From positions 1 through 7,455 of the forward strand of contig JAOPZP010000118.1 of the NCBI GenBank assembly GCA_025964055.1: 7,455 bases of DNA, read 5' to 3'. Positions 5,518 to 7,455 of the stretch are shown here, one piece after another; positions within the stretch are counted from its first letter, which is position 1, and every line of letters begins with the position of its first letter. The stretch comes from Conexibacter sp. GTDB lineage: Bacteria; Actinomycetota; Thermoleophilia; Solirubrobacterales; Solirubrobacteraceae. Made by a program: the position numbers and the translations under genes. The notes below the pieces were generated by a model. That model was not told the DNA's origin and ran no database searches. It saw nothing but the letters and a program-made list of their open reading frames with translations.

Positions 5518-7455
5518 CTACGAAGGCTCGTCGTCGCCCGCGACGACGGTGGCGTCGTCGCTGCGCGGGAGGGCCGGCGGCAGCTCGACGTCGGCCTGCG
5601 GCGCGACGTCCCCGCGCTCCGCCAGTGCCGCCAGCACGCGCGACACGTCGGACTCGGTGATGAGGACCTGGCGCGGCTTGGAGCCCTCGTAGCCGGAGAT
5701 CACGTTGCGGCGCTCGAGCATGTCCATCATCCGTCCGGCGCGGGTGTAGCCCAGGCGCATGCGCCGCTGCAGCATCGAGGTCGAGGCGGTGCCCATCTCG
5801 ACGACGAGCTGGATCGCCTCGGCCAGCAGCGGGTCCTCGTCGGGGTCCTTGCCGTCGGCCTCGTCGCGGCCGCCGTCGCCCGCCTCGGCCTGGACCTCCT
5901 CCAGGAGGTCGGCGCGCAGCTCGGGCTCGCCCTGGCGCGCCCAGAACTCGGTGATCTGCCCGACCTGCTCCTCGTCGATGTACGCGCCCTGGATGCGCTG
6001 CAGCTTGGACGAGCCGACCGGCGAGAACAGCATGTCGCCCATGCCCAGCAGCGATTCGGCGCCGTTCTGGTCGAGGATCACGCGGGAGTCGGTCTGCGAG
6101 CTCACCGCGAAGGCGATCCGCGACGGCACGTTGGCCTTGATCATGCCGGTGATGACGTCCACGCGCGGGCTCTGCGTGGCGAGCACGAGGTGGATGCCGA
6201 CCGCGCGGGCCTTCTGAGCGATCCGGATGATGGAGTCCTCGACGTCGCCGGGCGCGACCATCATCAGGTCGGCCAGCTCGTCGATGACGCACAGGATGTA
6301 GGGGAGGTTCTTCTCGCCCTCCTCGTGGCGCACCTTGTTGAGCTCGACCAGTGAGCGCGTGCGCTTCATGGCCATGATCCCGTAGCGCCACTCCATCTCG
6401 CGCACGAGGTTCTGCAGCGCGTTGGCGGCCTGGCGCGGGCTGGTGATCACCGGCGTCAGGAGGTGCGGGACGTCCTCGTAGTGGTTGAGCTCGACCTGCT
6501 TGGGGTCGACCAGCACCAGCCGCGCCTCGTCGGGCGTGGCGTTGAGCAGGATCGACGACAACATGGCGTTGATGCACGCGGACTTGCCCGCGCCGGTGGT
6601 GCCGGCGACGAGGATGTGCGGCATCTTGGCCAGGTCGGCGCCGATCGCCTTGCCCGAGACGTCCTTGCCGAGCCAGACCGTCAGCGGCGAGTAGCCCTCG
6701 GGGCGCGCGCGGAAGACGTCCCCGAGGTGGACGGTGCGGCGGTCGCGGTTGGGGACCTCGATGCCGACGGCGGTCTTGCCGGGGATCGGCGCGAGGATGC
6801 GGATCTCGGTGGCGGCCAGCGCGTAGGCCAGGTCGTCCTTGAGCTGCGAGACCTTGCTCATCTTCACCCCCGGCGCCAGGCGCAGCTCGTAGCGCGTGAT
6901 GTGCGGGCCGCTGACGGTGCCGACGACCTTGGCCTCCACGTTGAAGTGGCTCAGCGCCTCGATCAGCGCGGCGGCGGTCTTCGCGTTGCCGCTCGTGTCC
7001 GGGCGGATCTGGTCACCGGTGGAGCGCTTGAGCACGCGCGGGTCCGGGACGACGTACTCGATCTCCTCGCCGTCGTCCTCCCCGCGGGCGGCCGGCAGCT
7101 CGAGCTGGCGCGGCACGCCGTCGCCGGGATCGTCGTCGACGTGGACCTCCGACAGCACCGCCTCCTCGACGGCGGCGTCCAGCGGATCGGGCTCGGCGTC
7201 CTCGCCGAGGTCGTCGGGGATGTCGACCGGCTCGGGCGTCGCCTTCGCGCGCGGCTTGCGCTTGCGGGTCCGCGTCTCGTCGAGCTCGGCGGCGAGGTCC
7301 TCGGGCGTCGGCGTCTCGTCGTCGCCGAAGATGTCCGGGTAGCGGTCGGCGCCGTCGAGCGCCGGGGCCTCGACGTGCGTGGCCTTGACCACCACGTCGT
7401 GGTCGCCGGGCTCGGGGACCTGAACGCGCGGGCGGCGCCCGCCGGCGGTCGCCGC
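5518..7455 (-). CDS. ftsK: DNA translocase FtsK/SpoIIIE, C-terminal part (5' end outside the window)
   Basis: FtsK is a hexameric, septum-anchored ATP-driven pump that moves chromosomal DNA during division and activates dimer resolution. The visible 645 residues lack the N-terminal membrane segments; the frame is open to the right edge, so the internal GTG at 7395 is unlikely to be the start. An acidic, low-complexity linker (about 20-140) is followed by the alpha domain (about 147-247). The motor holds Walker A GTTGAGKS (285-292), DPKQVEL (317-323), Walker B ILCVIDELADLMM (387-399) and LATQSPRVDVITG (425-437). After a short acidic spacer comes the gamma winged helix (about 541-600, with TASTSMLQRRMRLGYTRAGRMMDMLE), which reads polar DNA motifs. 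A 45-residue tail follows gamma. The gene ends with TAG 29 bases before the RodZ-like gene. Confidence 0.97.
   Translation of the reverse strand, partial: AATAGGRRPRVQVPEPGDHDVVVKATHVEAPALDGADRYPDIFGDDETPTPEDLAAELDETRTRKRKPRAKATPEPVDIPDDLGEDAEPDPLDAAVEEAVLSEVHVDDDPGDGVPRQLELPAARGEDDGEEIEYVVPDPRVLKRSTGDQIRPDTSGNAKTAAALIEALSHFNVEAKVVGTVSGPHITRYELRLAPGVKMSKVSQLKDDLAYALAATEIRILAPIPGKTAVGIEVPNRDRRTVHLGDVFRARPEGYSPLTVWLGKDVSGKAIGADLAKMPHILVAGTTGAGKSACINAMLSSILLNATPDEARLVLVDPKQVELNHYEDVPHLLTPVITSPRQAANALQNLVREMEWRYGIMAMKRTRSLVELNKVRHEEGEKNLPYILCVIDELADLMMVAPGDVEDSIIRIAQKARAVGIHLVLATQSPRVDVITGMIKANVPSRIAFAVSSQTDSRVILDQNGAESLLGMGDMLFSPVGSSKLQRIQGAYIDEEQVGQITEFWARQGEPELRADLLEEVQAEAGDGGRDEADGKDPDEDPLLAEAIQLVVEMGTASTSMLQRRMRLGYTRAGRMMDMLERRNVISGYEGSKPRQVLITESDVSRVLAALAERGDVAPQADVELPPALPRSDDATVVAGDDEPS

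Noticed and set aside
4649..6577. A 642-codon version of the RodZ-like protein extending back through ftsK
   Set aside because: The first 363 residues are a low-complexity Arg/Gly/Ala/Pro frame overlapping the ftsK motor domain. The RodZ-type HTH begins exactly at the ATG at 5488.

Overview
This is a very GC-rich stretch from a chromosomal core region. Every gene I can support lies on the minus strand, so transcription runs from the right edge (7455) to the left edge (1). The gene set (FtsK translocase, RodZ-like membrane HTH protein, CinA, ThpR, RecA, RecX), the extreme third-position GC and an actinobacterial/Gram-positive type LexA box point to a deep-branching actinobacterium. Thermoleophilia (Solirubrobacterales) is my best guess, an inference from gene order and protein flavour only.

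Right half (7455 to 2749): the C-terminal part of an FtsK/SpoIIIE DNA translocase enters from the edge. After 29 bases comes a 279-residue RodZ-like protein (cytoplasmic HTH, one membrane helix, exported beta domain). Its stop overlaps the start of cinA by four bases (ATGA), and the cinA stop overlaps the likely start of thpR by four bases (CTGA, implying a rare CTG start). This looks like one tightly coupled transcription unit covering chromosome translocation, cell shape, and nucleotide/RNA-end clean-up.

Middle (2748 to 2634): a 115-base gap holds a 13-of-14 match to the LexA (Cheo/DinR) box, so recA should have its own SOS-controlled promoter. recA is complete (371 aa). It is followed 18 bases later by recX (161 aa from a GTG chosen by its ribosome binding site) and 19 bases after that by a GNAT acetyltransferase, probably in the same SOS transcript.

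Left end (475 to 1): a 253-base non-coding gap contains a 21-base-period direct repeat at the end of the acetyltransferase gene and several small dyads. It is followed by the first 74 codons of an unidentified protein with an excellent ribosome binding site, which runs off the left edge.

The cinA-thpR-recA order recalls the cinA-ligT-recA cluster of Deinococcus. I see no mobile element, CRISPR array, RNA gene or defence system. The window is mostly ordinary housekeeping, with interest in start codons, the SOS site and the small repeat.
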